Source: Kiritimatiellia bacterium (lineage in GTDB: Bacteria; Verrucomicrobiota; Kiritimatiellia; JAAZAB01). Taken from it: a DNA stretch of 61,800 nucleotides. The notes under the pieces were generated by a model that did no database searches, was not told the origin of the DNA, and saw only the letters and a list, made by a program, of their open reading frames with translations. Location: assembly GCA_028715905.1 (NCBI GenBank), contig JAQUQV010000006.1:1-61800 (forward strand). The letters run 5' to 3'. Of this stretch, positions 34,395-42,907 are shown in pieces; within the stretch, counting starts at the first letter, position 1; the number at the start of each line of letters is the position of its first letter. The translations under genes and the position numbers were made by a program.

Positions 34395-35399
34395 TCATTT
34401 TCTCTCTTTTGCGACAGCATATCCCAGCATATCCATGGCCGTATTTATCACGGTTTCCGGCGTTATGGTTTGCATGCAGGAATTGTCGCGGAACCGGCAG
34501 CGCGCCGAAAAACACGGCTGGCAGTGTAATTTGCCCTTCAAGACGGCATGATTCCGGCCGTAAGGACCGGTAAGGACCGGGTCGGTCGGACCGAACAACG
34601 CCAGGGTCGGCTTTCCAAAGGCCGCGGCCAGGTGCATCGGCCCGGAGTCATTGGTGAGCACCAGATCCATTTCGCGCAACAGTCCGGCCAGTTGCGGCAG
34701 AGTCGTTTTCCCGGCCAGGTTGACCGCCCGGCCGTTTAATTCCCGGGCGATTTCCGCCGCCGCCGGCCGGTCGCCGGCCGCGCCGAAAATATATATGGAA
34801 GCGTCCAGGTTTTCCTGCAATTCGCGGCCGGCGCGCGCGAATGACGCGCACGGCCAGTTCTTGCTCGGCCAGCGCGAGAAAGGCAGCATGGCAATGCGCG
34901 GCGCCGGCTCGCTGACCAGTTGAAAGGGAATGTTCATCGGAAAAACGGGAGGAAGAAGCGGCAGATGCAGATAACGCGCCACGTCCATAATCTCGTCAAC
35001 CGCGTGGCGGTTTTTGTTTTTTTTCCCCGCCACGACCGTATAGAAAAGAAACGAGCCTTCGCGGTGGAACGAAGGCCCGATCCGTTGTTTTCCGCGCGCC
35101 AGGCGGTTGACGAGCGCGCTTTTCAGAATGCCCTGCAGGTCAATAATCATTTCGTATTGTTCCGCGCGGAGCAAACGGGTTTGCCGGATGAATTCAGCGG
35201 GCGCGCCGCGGCGCGGAAAAACAAGCGTCCGGCTGACGTCGGAAAAACATTTTACCAGCTCGGCATAAGCGGGATGAACCACCCAGTCAATTTCGGCCGG
35301 CAAGCCGTTTTTCAGGCAATGCGCCGCCGGCAGGGCGTGCAGGATGTCTCCCAGCGAGCTTAATTTCACTATCAGAATGCGCTTGGCGCCGTTTACCAT
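34395..35399 (-). CDS. GT9 heptosyltransferase (WaaC/WaaF type)
   Basis: ADP-heptose:LPS heptosyltransferase family, 334 residues, acting at the inner face of the inner membrane in LPS core assembly. It begins 'ILIVKLSSLGDILHALPA', has 'YEMIIDLQGILKSALV', 'IAMLPFSRWPSKNWP' and the donor-binding 'LTNDSGPMHLAAAFGKPTLALFGPTDP' region. The C-terminus contains four Cys ('CQPCFSARCRFRDNSC'), a pattern seen in other heptosyltransferases from related groups. It agrees with the heptose pathway at 40636-49643. Read alone, divergent from the TPR gene. Confidence 0.9.
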   Translation of the reverse strand: MVNGAKRILIVKLSSLGDILHALPAAHCLKNGLPAEIDWVVHPAYAELVKCFSDVSRTLVFPRRGAPAEFIRQTRLLRAEQYEMIIDLQGILKSALVNRLARGKQRIGPSFHREGSFLFYTVVAGKKNKNRHAVDEIMDVARYLHLPLLPPVFPMNIPFQLVSEPAPRIAMLPFSRWPSKNWPCASFARAGRELQENLDASIYIFGAAGDRPAAAEIARELNGRAVNLAGKTTLPQLAGLLREMDLVLTNDSGPMHLAAAFGKPTLALFGPTDPVLTGPYGRNHAVLKGKLHCQPCFSARCRFRDNSCMQTITPETVINTAMDMLGYAVAKERK

Positions 35400-35502
35400 G
35401 CCGGGTTTGCCTTTAAAATTTTACATTGCATAATCCGGAATTAAATAGTATATAGCAGGGGCAAATCAAGGAAAATCCAAACTGCACCCGAAAGGCACCG
35501 CA

Positions 35503-36990
35503 TTGGCCAGGTTTCTGCTATATATGGCGTTTATCCTTTGCTTCGCCGGCTGTTCCGGCGACTCCGGTCCGCGGGCTATCCGGCGCGGAATGCGCGCTCT
35601 GGAAAAAGGAAGGCATGCCGAAAGCATAACGTGGTTTCAACGCGCCCTGCCCGGTATCACCTCCAACAACGAACGGGCGATTGTCTTGAACGGCATGGGC
35701 ATTGCTTATTACCGTCTTGGGCGGAAAACCGGCGCCATGCGTCTGTTTGAGGAGTCCAGCGCGGCCGACGCCGGCGCGCCGGAACCGGTCTATAACCTGG
35801 GTATTGTCGCTTGGGAGAATGGGGACGGGGACAAGGCCGTCGCCTGCTTTGAAAAAGCGGCCATCCTGAACGAACGCGACCCGCGCGCGCTTGAATTCCT
35901 TGCCGTCATCCACGGCCGGCAGCGGCAATGGGACGACGCCCGGCGCGTCCTGAAGGAAGCCGCGCGGCATGCCCCTTCTTCGCCGCGCATTCTGTCTTCC
36001 CTGGCGGTGCTGGAAGTTGAGGCCGGCAATATCAACCGGGCATTGGAGCTGTTGCAGGAAGCCCTTGAGAAGGATGCTCATTATGCCCCGGCGGTTTATA
36101 ACCTGGCCGTGATCAACCAGCGCTATCTGCGCAGGGACGATCAGGCTCTGCCGCTTTTTACCGAGTACTCAAAACTTGCGCCCTCCGGCCGCCAGGGCGA
36201 CCAGGTCCGTTTGATTATCAAAAATCTGCAAAACAACCGGCCGCCGCAGCCGCCCCCCGCCGGCAAACCTTCTCCGGCGGCCGTATCCCCGCCGGCCGTA
36301 ACCGCGGAAACCGCGGAAATTTCCGCCGCTCCATCCCGCCCGCCCGCGGCTGTTCCGGCGGTGGTTTACCCTTCCTTTGAGGAACTGATGCGGGTGGCGG
36401 AAAAGCTTGAAAAGCAGAACCGGCGGGAAGCGGCGTTCAACAATTATCTGCGCATCGCGCGCGCGGCCGAACAGTCCGGCAGGGCAACCGTGGCAAATCA
36501 GGCCGTGAAACGCGCCATTTCCCTGGCGGAGGGCAACGCGCAGGCGGCCTACGATCTCGGCGTTTATTTTGCGGAAAGAAATAAGAAGGAAGAGGCTTTG
36601 CCCTATTTTAAAGCCGCCCTGACTCAGGATGCAAACCCCTATCCGGCCGCCATGGCCCTGGCCAGGCTGGCCCTTGAAAAGAATGAATTTGACACGGCCA
36701 TCATATCTCTCAAGAAGGCCGACGAGCTCAGGCCCGAAGACCCGGAAGCGCTCTGGCTCCTGGCCGGGCTTTACGACCAGCAGCTTTCCCTCACCAACTC
36801 CGCGGCGGCGGCCTATAATCAATTTGCCGCGCGTTTTCCGCATGATTCCCGCGCTCCCGAGGCGTTGGGCCGCCTGAAGGCCATGAATTTTGAGTTCAAG
36901 CCTCCGGAAAATTCGCCGGTCGCGCGGGATGGCAAGCCGCGCTCCTTCTGGGAAAGAATGTTCCGGAAACAAAACGCCGCGCGGCAATAA
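35503..36990 (+). CDS. TPR-repeat lipoprotein
   Basis: 495-residue envelope protein. A TTG start at 35503 has AAAGG 8 nt upstream and gives a signal peptide with lipobox 'CFAGC' (Cys17); the in-frame ATG seven codons later is the alternative. TPR units fill about residues 25-240 ('AEPVYNLGIVAWENGDGDKAVACFEKA' type), a Pro/Ala-rich linker covers about 245-285 and more TPRs follow (about 290-460). The C-terminus is basic. It probably acts as a scaffold in envelope assembly; no specific partner is visible. It is 12 bp upstream of cvpA. Confidence 0.85.
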   Translation: MARFLLYMAFILCFAGCSGDSGPRAIRRGMRALEKGRHAESITWFQRALPGITSNNERAIVLNGMGIAYYRLGRKTGAMRLFEESSAADAGAPEPVYNLGIVAWENGDGDKAVACFEKAAILNERDPRALEFLAVIHGRQRQWDDARRVLKEAARHAPSSPRILSSLAVLEVEAGNINRALELLQEALEKDAHYAPAVYNLAVINQRYLRRDDQALPLFTEYSKLAPSGRQGDQVRLIIKNLQNNRPPQPPPAGKPSPAAVSPPAVTAETAEISAAPSRPPAAVPAVVYPSFEELMRVAEKLEKQNRREAAFNNYLRIARAAEQSGRATVANQAVKRAISLAEGNAQAAYDLGVYFAERNKKEEALPYFKAALTQDANPYPAAMALARLALEKNEFDTAIISLKKADELRPEDPEALWLLAGLYDQQLSLTNSAAAAYNQFAARFPHDSRAPEALGRLKAMNFEFKPPENSPVARDGKPRSFWERMFRKQNAARQ

Positions 36991-37002
36991 TGTCTGTAAC
37001 CA

Positions 37003-37596
37003 ATGAAGCCGTATATTATTGATTTGCTGGTTGTCGCCGTTATTCTCTGGGAATTGTTGATGGGCTTGCGCCGCGGCCTTTCCGGGGAGTTGTTCCGGCT
37101 GCTGGTCACCGGCCTGGTCCTGGCCGCCGGGCTGGGTTTCTACGAAAAATTCGGCGACATGATCGCCAGTCATTCCCGCCTGACCGCAAATCCGGAGATG
37201 GCCGCGGCCCTGGCGTTTCTGCTGATCGTGGTCGGCGCGGGGGTCTGTTTCTTTTTTCTCCGCATTATTTGCACGCTCCTCGTAAACGTAAAATTCAACG
37301 ATGCTTTTGACCGGCCGGCCGGGGCGGCGGCGGGCATTATGCGCGGCGGCCTGATTGCCGCGTTGTGGATATTTGCCGCCGGCCTCTGGCCGCACGGGCA
37401 ATTGCGCCAGATGATACGGGTTGATTCATACGCCGGCAAAGCCGTTTTCAAGGCGGCCCCCGCCGTGCAGGTAAAAATCGCCGCGCTCGCCGCCCGCGTC
37501 CGTCAGATGAGTCCCGAACCCGCGCCCGCCGGCCCCCGCTGCCCGCCGCCGGCCGGAAAACCGGAAGAGGAAAAACCTCGCCAATCCGAACCGTAG
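37003..37596 (+). CDS. cvpA: CvpA-family membrane protein
   Basis: Inner-membrane protein of 197 residues with four hydrophobic segments (about 5-22, 30-46, 65-88, 105-125). The start 'YIIDLLVVAVILWELLMGL' and 'RRGLSGELFRL' match the CvpA pattern. Family members have been linked to envelope integrity. The last 50 residues form a Pro-rich, charged tail. It lies between the TPR lipoprotein (12 bp) and dnaG (6 bp), so all three are probably co-transcribed. Confidence 0.85.
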   Translation: MKPYIIDLLVVAVILWELLMGLRRGLSGELFRLLVTGLVLAAGLGFYEKFGDMIASHSRLTANPEMAAALAFLLIVVGAGVCFFFLRIICTLLVNVKFNDAFDRPAGAAAGIMRGGLIAALWIFAAGLWPHGQLRQMIRVDSYAGKAVFKAAPAVQVKIAALAARVRQMSPEPAPAGPRCPPPAGKPEEEKPRQSEP

Positions 37597-37602
37597 TTTA
37601 AA

Positions 37603-39459
37603 ATGTCGCCGCTTGTCTCCCACGCCGTGCTTGAGGAAATCCGTTTGGCAAACGACATTGTCAATGTAGTCGGCTCGTATTTTCAGCTTCAGCGCAGCGG
37701 TTCCAATTTCAAGGCGCTCTGCCCCTTTCACAAGGAAAAAACCCCTTCCTTCATGGTCAATCCCCAGCGGCAGATATTCCACTGCTTCGGCTGCGGCGCC
37801 GGCGGCGACGTCTTCCGTTTCGTGATGAATTATGAAAAAGTTGATTTTATGACCGCGGTCAAGATGCTGGCGGACCGGGCCAATATCCGGCTGGCGTTTG
37901 AATCCGGCGCAAAAGACGATCAGCCGGCCAAGGATGTGCTTTATGAAATCAATGCGCTCGCCGCCCAGCTTTACCATAAAATTCTCCTGCATGATCCCGC
38001 CGCGGAAGGGGCCCGCAAGTATCTCGCAAGCCGCGACCTGGGCCGGAAAACCGTGGAAGAATTCCTGGTCGGTTACGCGCCGGACCGTCCGGATACCATC
38101 CTGAAATGGGCGGGCAAAAAATACCAGCGTTCCCAGCTTGAGGCGGCCGGGCTTGTTATGCCGCCGGGCGGAGGCCGCGGCGGAGACGGCCGCGCTCCCT
38201 GGTATGAACGTTTCCGCGGCCGGCTGATGTTCCCCGTGCGCGACGAGCAGGGCCGCGTGGTGGGGTTCAGCGGGCGTATTCTCAGGGATGATGCGTCCGC
38301 GGCCAAGTACGTCAATACGCCCGAAACGCAGCTCTTTCACAAGGGCCGTCTGCTTTATGCCCTGGACAAGGCCCGCCGGACGGTTGTGGAACAGCATGAG
38401 GCCGTCGTCTGCGAGGGTCAGATAGACGTGATTCGCTGTCACCTCGCCGGTTTCAACACCGCCGTCGCGGCGCAAGGCACGGCTTTTACCGACGACCACG
38501 CGCGCATCCTCAAACGCTATGCCGACGGCGTCGTGCTTGTCTTTGACGCCGATGCCGCCGGCCGGAAGGCGGCGATCCGCGCGGCGGAGGTGTTTTTGCG
38601 GGCGGACCTGGCAGTGCGCGTGGCCGTGCTTCCCGAAGGCGACGACCCGGATACCCTGCTGCGGAAAAGCGGCGGTCCCGCCAGGTTCAGGGAGATTCTG
38701 GACAGGGCGCAGTCGGCGGTTGATTTCCAGGTTGATGTCTTGAGCGCTGAAACGGACACAATGACCGATGCGGCCATGATGCGCATCAGCGCGGCGGTGA
38801 TCGCCGCGATCCTGCAGACAGGCAACCCCGTTCTGCGGGCGGGCATGCTGAAAACCGCCGCCGAGCGGCTCGGCCTGCCCGAGAATGCCCTGGCCGCCGA
38901 GCTGAACCGCGCCGAAAAGCGCCGGCGGAATTTTTCCGCTCCGGAAATTTCCCGGGAAGGGGATAAAGTGCCGCCGAAAGAAATGGCGCTGGTTGAACAT
39001 TTGCTCTATGAGCGTAAGCTTGCCGGGCTCGTCAGAAAATATCTGCCTTTAAGCCTCATCACGAACAATGCCTGCCGGCAGATCGCCGCCGTCTGCCTGG
39101 AGGCCGACGAAACCGGGCGGGAAGTCATGGACCTTATCGCCGAAAAAGACGACGAGGAACGCGCGCTTTCAAACATGGCGGCGCGCGCTTCCTGCGCGCC
39201 CGAAAAAATAAAGAGCGATTTCACCACGCACGAGGAATCGGTCAAATCGCTGATTCTTGCCCTGCGCCGGGAGGACCTGGCAAAACAGCGCATGGAAATT
39301 GAAAAAAAATTGCAGGCCGCGCGCATTGGCCGGCCGCCGGGAGATGCCGATGGTGGGGAGAGCCGGCGGCTGGAAATTGAATCCAGCCAGCTTGGTTACG
39401 ACCTGCAGAAAATGAGGCAGTGGGACAGCGCGCTCCCGATCATGGAACTGCAACCGTAA
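37603..39459 (+). CDS. dnaG: DNA primase
   Basis: Makes RNA primers for replication; 618 residues. Zinc-binding domain with Cys40, His43, Cys61 and Cys64 ('CPFHKEKTPSF', 'HCFGCGAGGD'); core domain with 'GRLMFPVRDEQGRVVGFSGR'; Toprim Glu in 'VVCEGQIDVI' and Asp pair in 'LVFDADAAGRKAA'; C-terminal helicase-interacting region. Start chosen at the ATG 6 bp after cvpA. rpoD, the usual neighbour, lies 10.8 kb away on the opposite strand. Confidence 0.96.
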   Translation: MSPLVSHAVLEEIRLANDIVNVVGSYFQLQRSGSNFKALCPFHKEKTPSFMVNPQRQIFHCFGCGAGGDVFRFVMNYEKVDFMTAVKMLADRANIRLAFESGAKDDQPAKDVLYEINALAAQLYHKILLHDPAAEGARKYLASRDLGRKTVEEFLVGYAPDRPDTILKWAGKKYQRSQLEAAGLVMPPGGGRGGDGRAPWYERFRGRLMFPVRDEQGRVVGFSGRILRDDASAAKYVNTPETQLFHKGRLLYALDKARRTVVEQHEAVVCEGQIDVIRCHLAGFNTAVAAQGTAFTDDHARILKRYADGVVLVFDADAAGRKAAIRAAEVFLRADLAVRVAVLPEGDDPDTLLRKSGGPARFREILDRAQSAVDFQVDVLSAETDTMTDAAMMRISAAVIAAILQTGNPVLRAGMLKTAAERLGLPENALAAELNRAEKRRRNFSAPEISREGDKVPPKEMALVEHLLYERKLAGLVRKYLPLSLITNNACRQIAAVCLEADETGREVMDLIAEKDDEERALSNMAARASCAPEKIKSDFTTHEESVKSLILALRREDLAKQRMEIEKKLQAARIGRPPGDADGGESRRLEIESSQLGYDLQKMRQWDSALPIMELQP

Positions 39460-39475
39460 ACAACCGCGGGCGCTT

Positions 39476-40468
39476 TTATCCGGCGGCCCGCGCGGATTCG
39501 TTTTTTTCGGCCGGCGGCAAGCCGATTGTTTCGGCGATAAAATAAAGCGGCCTTTTTTTGGCCTCGTCAAATATCCGGCCGACATACTGGCCGATTATCC
39601 CCAGGCTGATCAGTTGAATTCCTCCGAGCAGGAGAACGGCCACCATTATCGTGGCCCAGCCGGGCACCGGGCCGGAGGGATTGCGCAGTTTGTTGATGAT
39701 GATGATGGCGGCCTCAAGACCGCCGAGCAGGGCTATGAAAATTCCCAGACCGGTCGCCCACATCAGCGGTTTTCCGGAAAAAGACGTGAGCGCGTCCCAG
39801 GCAAGGATAAATGATTTCCAGACCGGATACTTGGTGATGCCCGCCTGCCGCGGCTCGCGCTTGTACGTTACCGCGCAATGGGTATAGCCGACCCAGCCGG
39901 TCAGGCCGCGCATGAAGCGGTGCCGCTCCCGCACATTTTTAAGGGCCGCAACCACTTTGCGGTCAACCAGGCGGAAATCGCCGGCGTTGAGGGGCGCCTC
40001 AAAGTCAACCAGCTTTCTGAAAATCCGGTAAAAAAGGCCGGCCAGCAGTTTTTTAAGCCAGGTTTCGCCGGCCCGCTGTTCCCGGACGGCGTACACCACC
40101 TCAAATCCTGCGCGCCATTTTTCAACCAGGCGCGGTATGACTTCCGGGGGGTCCTGCAAATCGGCGTCAATAATCACGGCGGCCGCGCCGCCGGAATAGT
40201 CCAAACCGGCGGTAATCGCGATTTGATGCCCGAAATTCCGGGAAAGTTTTATCAGCTTCAGGCGTTTGTCCTCCCGGGCCCTGGCGGCCACCCAGTCGGC
40301 CGACCCGTCCGAACTGCCGTCGTCAACAAAAATGATTTCAAAATCTTCCTCCCCGCCCGCAAGAGTTTCACTCAGCCGCCGGTAAAGAACGGGAAGATTG
40401 TCTTTTTCATTCAGAAACGGCACTACGACGGACAGCATTTTTTTTGTCGCGGGCGGCGGCAGTGTCAT
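39476..40468 (-). CDS. GT2 polyprenyl-phosphate glycosyltransferase (DPM1/GtrB-like)
   Basis: Transfers a sugar from a nucleotide donor to undecaprenyl phosphate at the inner membrane; 330 residues from the ATG at 40468, which has GAGGAG 5 nt upstream. GT-A motifs: 'SVVVPFLNEKDNLPVLYRRL' start, 'FVDDGSSDGS', 'IDADLQDPPEV' and 'GDFRLVDRKVV'. Two C-terminal membrane segments (about 235-255 and 270-295). A longer upstream frame to 40699 crosses the repeat element and is not used. Convergent with dnaG, 16 bp apart. Confidence 0.9.
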   Translation of the reverse strand: MTLPPPATKKMLSVVVPFLNEKDNLPVLYRRLSETLAGGEEDFEIIFVDDGSSDGSADWVAARAREDKRLKLIKLSRNFGHQIAITAGLDYSGGAAAVIIDADLQDPPEVIPRLVEKWRAGFEVVYAVREQRAGETWLKKLLAGLFYRIFRKLVDFEAPLNAGDFRLVDRKVVAALKNVRERHRFMRGLTGWVGYTHCAVTYKREPRQAGITKYPVWKSFILAWDALTSFSGKPLMWATGLGIFIALLGGLEAAIIIINKLRNPSGPVPGWATIMVAVLLLGGIQLISLGIIGQYVGRIFDEAKKRPLYFIAETIGLPPAEKNESARAAG

Positions 40469-40512
40469 GGTTTGCTCCTCGAGGTATGGGAATTTCAAAG
40501 TTGTCTGTTTTT

Positions 40513-40570
40513 TGTAGGGGCTTCGCTCGTCGAAGCCCTCTGAAGGGGCGCGACAAGCACGCCCCCTACA
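40513..40570. repeat. 58-bp element with terminal inverted repeats and two inner hairpins
   Basis: Ends are TGTAGGGG (40513-40520) and CCCCTACA (40563-40570). Inside are two stem-loops: GGCTTCG..CGAAGCC and GGGGCG..CGCCCC, with TCTGA between. The fold would be a closed stem with two arms. It lies just upstream of the GT2 gene. Confidence 0.75.
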
Positions 40571-40573
40571 TGC

Positions 40574-40602
40574 AAAAAATAATAGTTGCCGCCTTTGGCG
40601 GC
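40574..40602 (-). terminator. Intrinsic terminator of the heptose operon
   Basis: On the minus strand GCCGCC-AAA-GGCGGC (40588-40602) is followed by AACTATTATTTTTT (to 40574). It lies 33 bp after the gmhB stop. Confidence 0.75.
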
Positions 40603-40635
40603 CTTCATGTCTTATGAATAACGTTTGATGGTTGT

Positions 40636-41229
40636 TTATTCTTCCGCAATGATTTCCGCCGCTTGCCCCAGGTCCGGGACGATAAAGTCCGGCCGGCAAT
40701 TGTCCAGGCTGAAGAACAGCTCAATTTGTTCAATCTTCAGCCGGGTCACGAGCATGGTCTGACATCCGGCGTTTTTGCCCGCCTGCACGTCGTTCAGTCC
40801 GTCGCCCAGCATCCAGCTGGACGGCAAATCAATGTCAAACTTGCGCGCCGCCGCCAGCAGCATGCCCGGTCTGGGCTTGCGGCATTCGCAGGCGACGGCA
40901 TATTTATTTTTTGCCGGCGCCGGACCGGGAGCGTGAGGGCAGAACCGCAGTTCGTCCCATTTGGCCTCTTCGGCGGCGAGCCGGGCGGCCAGTTTGTCGT
41001 TGACCGCCGTCAATGCTTTCAGCGAAAGGGTTCCCCTGGCTATGCCCGGCTGGTTGGTTGCCACGATTACGAGGTAACCATGCCGATGGGCGCACTTTAT
41101 AAAGTCCGCCGCATGGGGTTTGAGAACAACGTCTTCCGGACGGCGCGGAGAATCAAGGGTGCCGTGGATTTCATCATACACCATTTCATTCAAGGTGCCG
41201 TCTCGGTCAACAAATACCGCTTTGTTCAT
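40636..41229 (-). CDS. gmhB: D-glycero-D-manno-heptose 1,7-bisphosphate phosphatase
   Basis: HAD-IIIA phosphatase removing the 7-phosphate in nucleotide-heptose synthesis; 197 residues. 'VFVDRDGTLNE' (Asp nucleophile and acid), 'VIVATNQPGIARG', the zinc loop 'CPHAPGP...CECRKPRPGM', and 'MLGDGLNDVQAGKNAG' are all present. Start overlaps the hddC stop (ATGA). Last gene of the operon. Confidence 0.93.
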   Translation of the reverse strand: MNKAVFVDRDGTLNEMVYDEIHGTLDSPRRPEDVVLKPHAADFIKCAHRHGYLVIVATNQPGIARGTLSLKALTAVNDKLAARLAAEEAKWDELRFCPHAPGPAPAKNKYAVACECRKPRPGMLLAAARKFDIDLPSSWMLGDGLNDVQAGKNAGCQTMLVTRLKIEQIELFFSLDNCRPDFIVPDLGQAAEIIAEE

Positions 41230-41936
41230 CTTCTGCCGCGCGCGCTCCCGATGTATTTTTCAAAGTCTTCCAGCCCGGAAGGCCTGCCGATTTCATAGAA
41301 TCTTTCCGCGGCCACATGCGCCCTCAACTGCCGCCGGGCGGCCAGGTTCTCCTGGATTTGCGCCAGGTCAAGGGGGAGGGGGGCGTTTAAATATGCTTCC
41401 ATAACAGATTTCCGGTAAATGGACAAGCCGTAGTCAATATAATCGCATCTTTCGCCGCCGGGGTTTTTTGAATAAAAAACCACGAAACCGTCTCTGATTT
41501 TTACGTTGCTGACATCCCATTTGTTTTTGTTGCGATAAACGCACATCAGGGCCGGGGCGCTGTTTTTCTCAAAAGCCCGGACAACTTTCCGGTAATCAAT
41601 CGGGAGATAAGAATCGCCGTACAGAACCATGAACTTTTCACGCAGCATGGCAAAAGCGTTGACCAGGGCGCCGCCGGTTCCGAGCAGTTTGCGGGGGGAT
41701 TCCCTGGAATAACTGATCTTCACGCCGAAAGAAGCGCCGTCGCCCAGATGCTTTTCAAGCATTTTTCCCCTGTAGCCGGCGCAGATGAGGATATCGCCGC
41801 AGCCGTTCCGCCGCAGAAGTTCCAGCTGGTGCTCAATGAAAGGCCGGCCGGCGGCGGGAATGAGCGCCTTTGGCAGTCTGGCCGCCAGTTTTTTCATTCG
41901 CGTTCCCAGGCCTCCGGCTAGAATGACCGTCTGCAT
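41226..41936 (-). CDS. hddC: Nucleotidyltransferase, heptose-1-phosphate guanylyltransferase-like (HddC)
   Basis: Activates heptose 1-phosphate with a nucleotide; 236 residues. The NTP-transferase signature 'ILAGGLGTRMKKLAARLPKA' is at the N-terminus, followed by 'RPFIEHQLELLRRNG', 'LLGTGGALVNAF' and 'VLYGDSYLPIDY' (metal Asp). HddC makes GDP-D-glycero-alpha-D-manno-heptose in the GDP route; the neighbouring HddA-type kinase supports that choice. Coupled to gmhB by ATGA. Confidence 0.85.
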   Translation of the reverse strand: MQTVILAGGLGTRMKKLAARLPKALIPAAGRPFIEHQLELLRRNGCGDILICAGYRGKMLEKHLGDGASFGVKISYSRESPRKLLGTGGALVNAFAMLREKFMVLYGDSYLPIDYRKVVRAFEKNSAPALMCVYRNKNKWDVSNVKIRDGFVVFYSKNPGGERCDYIDYGLSIYRKSVMEAYLNAPLPLDLAQIQENLAARRQLRAHVAAERFYEIGRPSGLEDFEKYIGSARGRR

Positions 41937-41939
41937 GAA

Positions 41940-42872
41940 TCAGAAAACCTTTCGCCAGTAATCCAGGATTGCTTTAACCGAAGTTTCCAGGTCAACCTGC
42001 GGCTGCCAGCCCAGCGCCTTCAGCCGGGCCGGGTCGCCGGTTTTGTCCGGGTTGTCAATGGGCCGCATTTTTTCCGGGTCGTTAACTATCCGCAAGTCCG
42101 CCCCTGTGTTTTTTCTGAATATGTCCAGGAGGGCGCCGATGGAATGCCCGGCGCCGGAACAGATGTTGTAAACGCCGCCGATTTTCCCGCGCAAGGCGAT
42201 CTGCCAGAGCGCGGAAACGCAGTCGCGCACGTCAAGGAAATCGCGGATGTTTTCCAGGTTGCCCACCCGCAATTCGCTTTCTTTGCCCCGTTCAATGCGC
42301 GCGATTCCGCGGGCGAAATCGGAGCTGACGTCGCCCGTTTTCCGCGGGCCGATTATGAAAAACGGCCGGACGCATATTGTCTTCAGGTTTTTTTTCGCGC
42401 AGTAGATTCCGGCCAGGTGTTCCATGGCCAGCTTGCTGGCCGCGTAGATGCTGTCCGGTCTGAGCGGCGCGTCTTCGGCGATGGGAATGTTTTCCCGGCC
42501 GGGTGCGTAAACCGAGCTGGAGGAAACCGCGATGATCAGCGGCGGGCGGGATTGGCGCTCGGCCCCTTCAAAAAGTTTGAGCGAGCCGGTCAGATTGGCG
42601 CGGAAAGTCAGCGCCGGATCGGTCCAGGAAACAAGCGGCAGGCTCTGGGCCGCGAGGTGGAAAATAATGTCCGGTTCATGCCGCTCCAGGAGGCGGTCAA
42701 TAAACACGGCGTCCGTCAAATCGCCGCAGGCGGCCGCCAGCCGGCCGTTGAGGTGTTTCAAGAATTCATCCGGCCGGCGCATGGCCGCGACAACCGACTG
42801 GTCTTGTCCGAGCAGATATTCAGCCAGGCAGCTTCCGATGAAGCCGCCGGCGCCGGTAATCAGGCATTTCAT
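41940..42872 (-). CDS. Extended SDR, GDP-mannose/GDP-heptose dehydratase-like
   Basis: NAD(P)-dependent nucleotide-sugar enzyme, 310 residues. Rossmann 'ITGAGGFIGSCLAEYLL', catalytic Ser-Tyr-Lys in 'VSSSSVYAP' and 'YAASKLAMEHL', and 'RPFFIIGPRKTGD'. It resembles GDP-mannose 4,6-dehydratase and RMD reductase. In a GDP-heptose operon it may act on GDP-heptose to give a 6-deoxy sugar, as DmhA/DmhB do in Yersinia; this is inference. 3 bp upstream of hddC. Confidence 0.85.
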   Translation of the reverse strand: MKCLITGAGGFIGSCLAEYLLGQDQSVVAAMRRPDEFLKHLNGRLAAACGDLTDAVFIDRLLERHEPDIIFHLAAQSLPLVSWTDPALTFRANLTGSLKLFEGAERQSRPPLIIAVSSSSVYAPGRENIPIAEDAPLRPDSIYAASKLAMEHLAGIYCAKKNLKTICVRPFFIIGPRKTGDVSSDFARGIARIERGKESELRVGNLENIRDFLDVRDCVSALWQIALRGKIGGVYNICSGAGHSIGALLDIFRKNTGADLRIVNDPEKMRPIDNPDKTGDPARLKALGWQPQVDLETSVKAILDYWRKVF

Positions 42873-42907
42873 TTATGAATGGGGCGCAAGCTTGAAAAAG
42901 CACGCAG

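Noticed and set aside
35400-35502. Divergent promoters between the heptosyltransferase and TPR genes.
   Set aside because: AT-rich with TATACT and TTTACA-like boxes, but no pair has acceptable spacing on either strand.
40513-40570. The 58-bp folded element as a tRNA.
   Set aside because: Two arms only, no anticodon or T-loop consensus, and too short.
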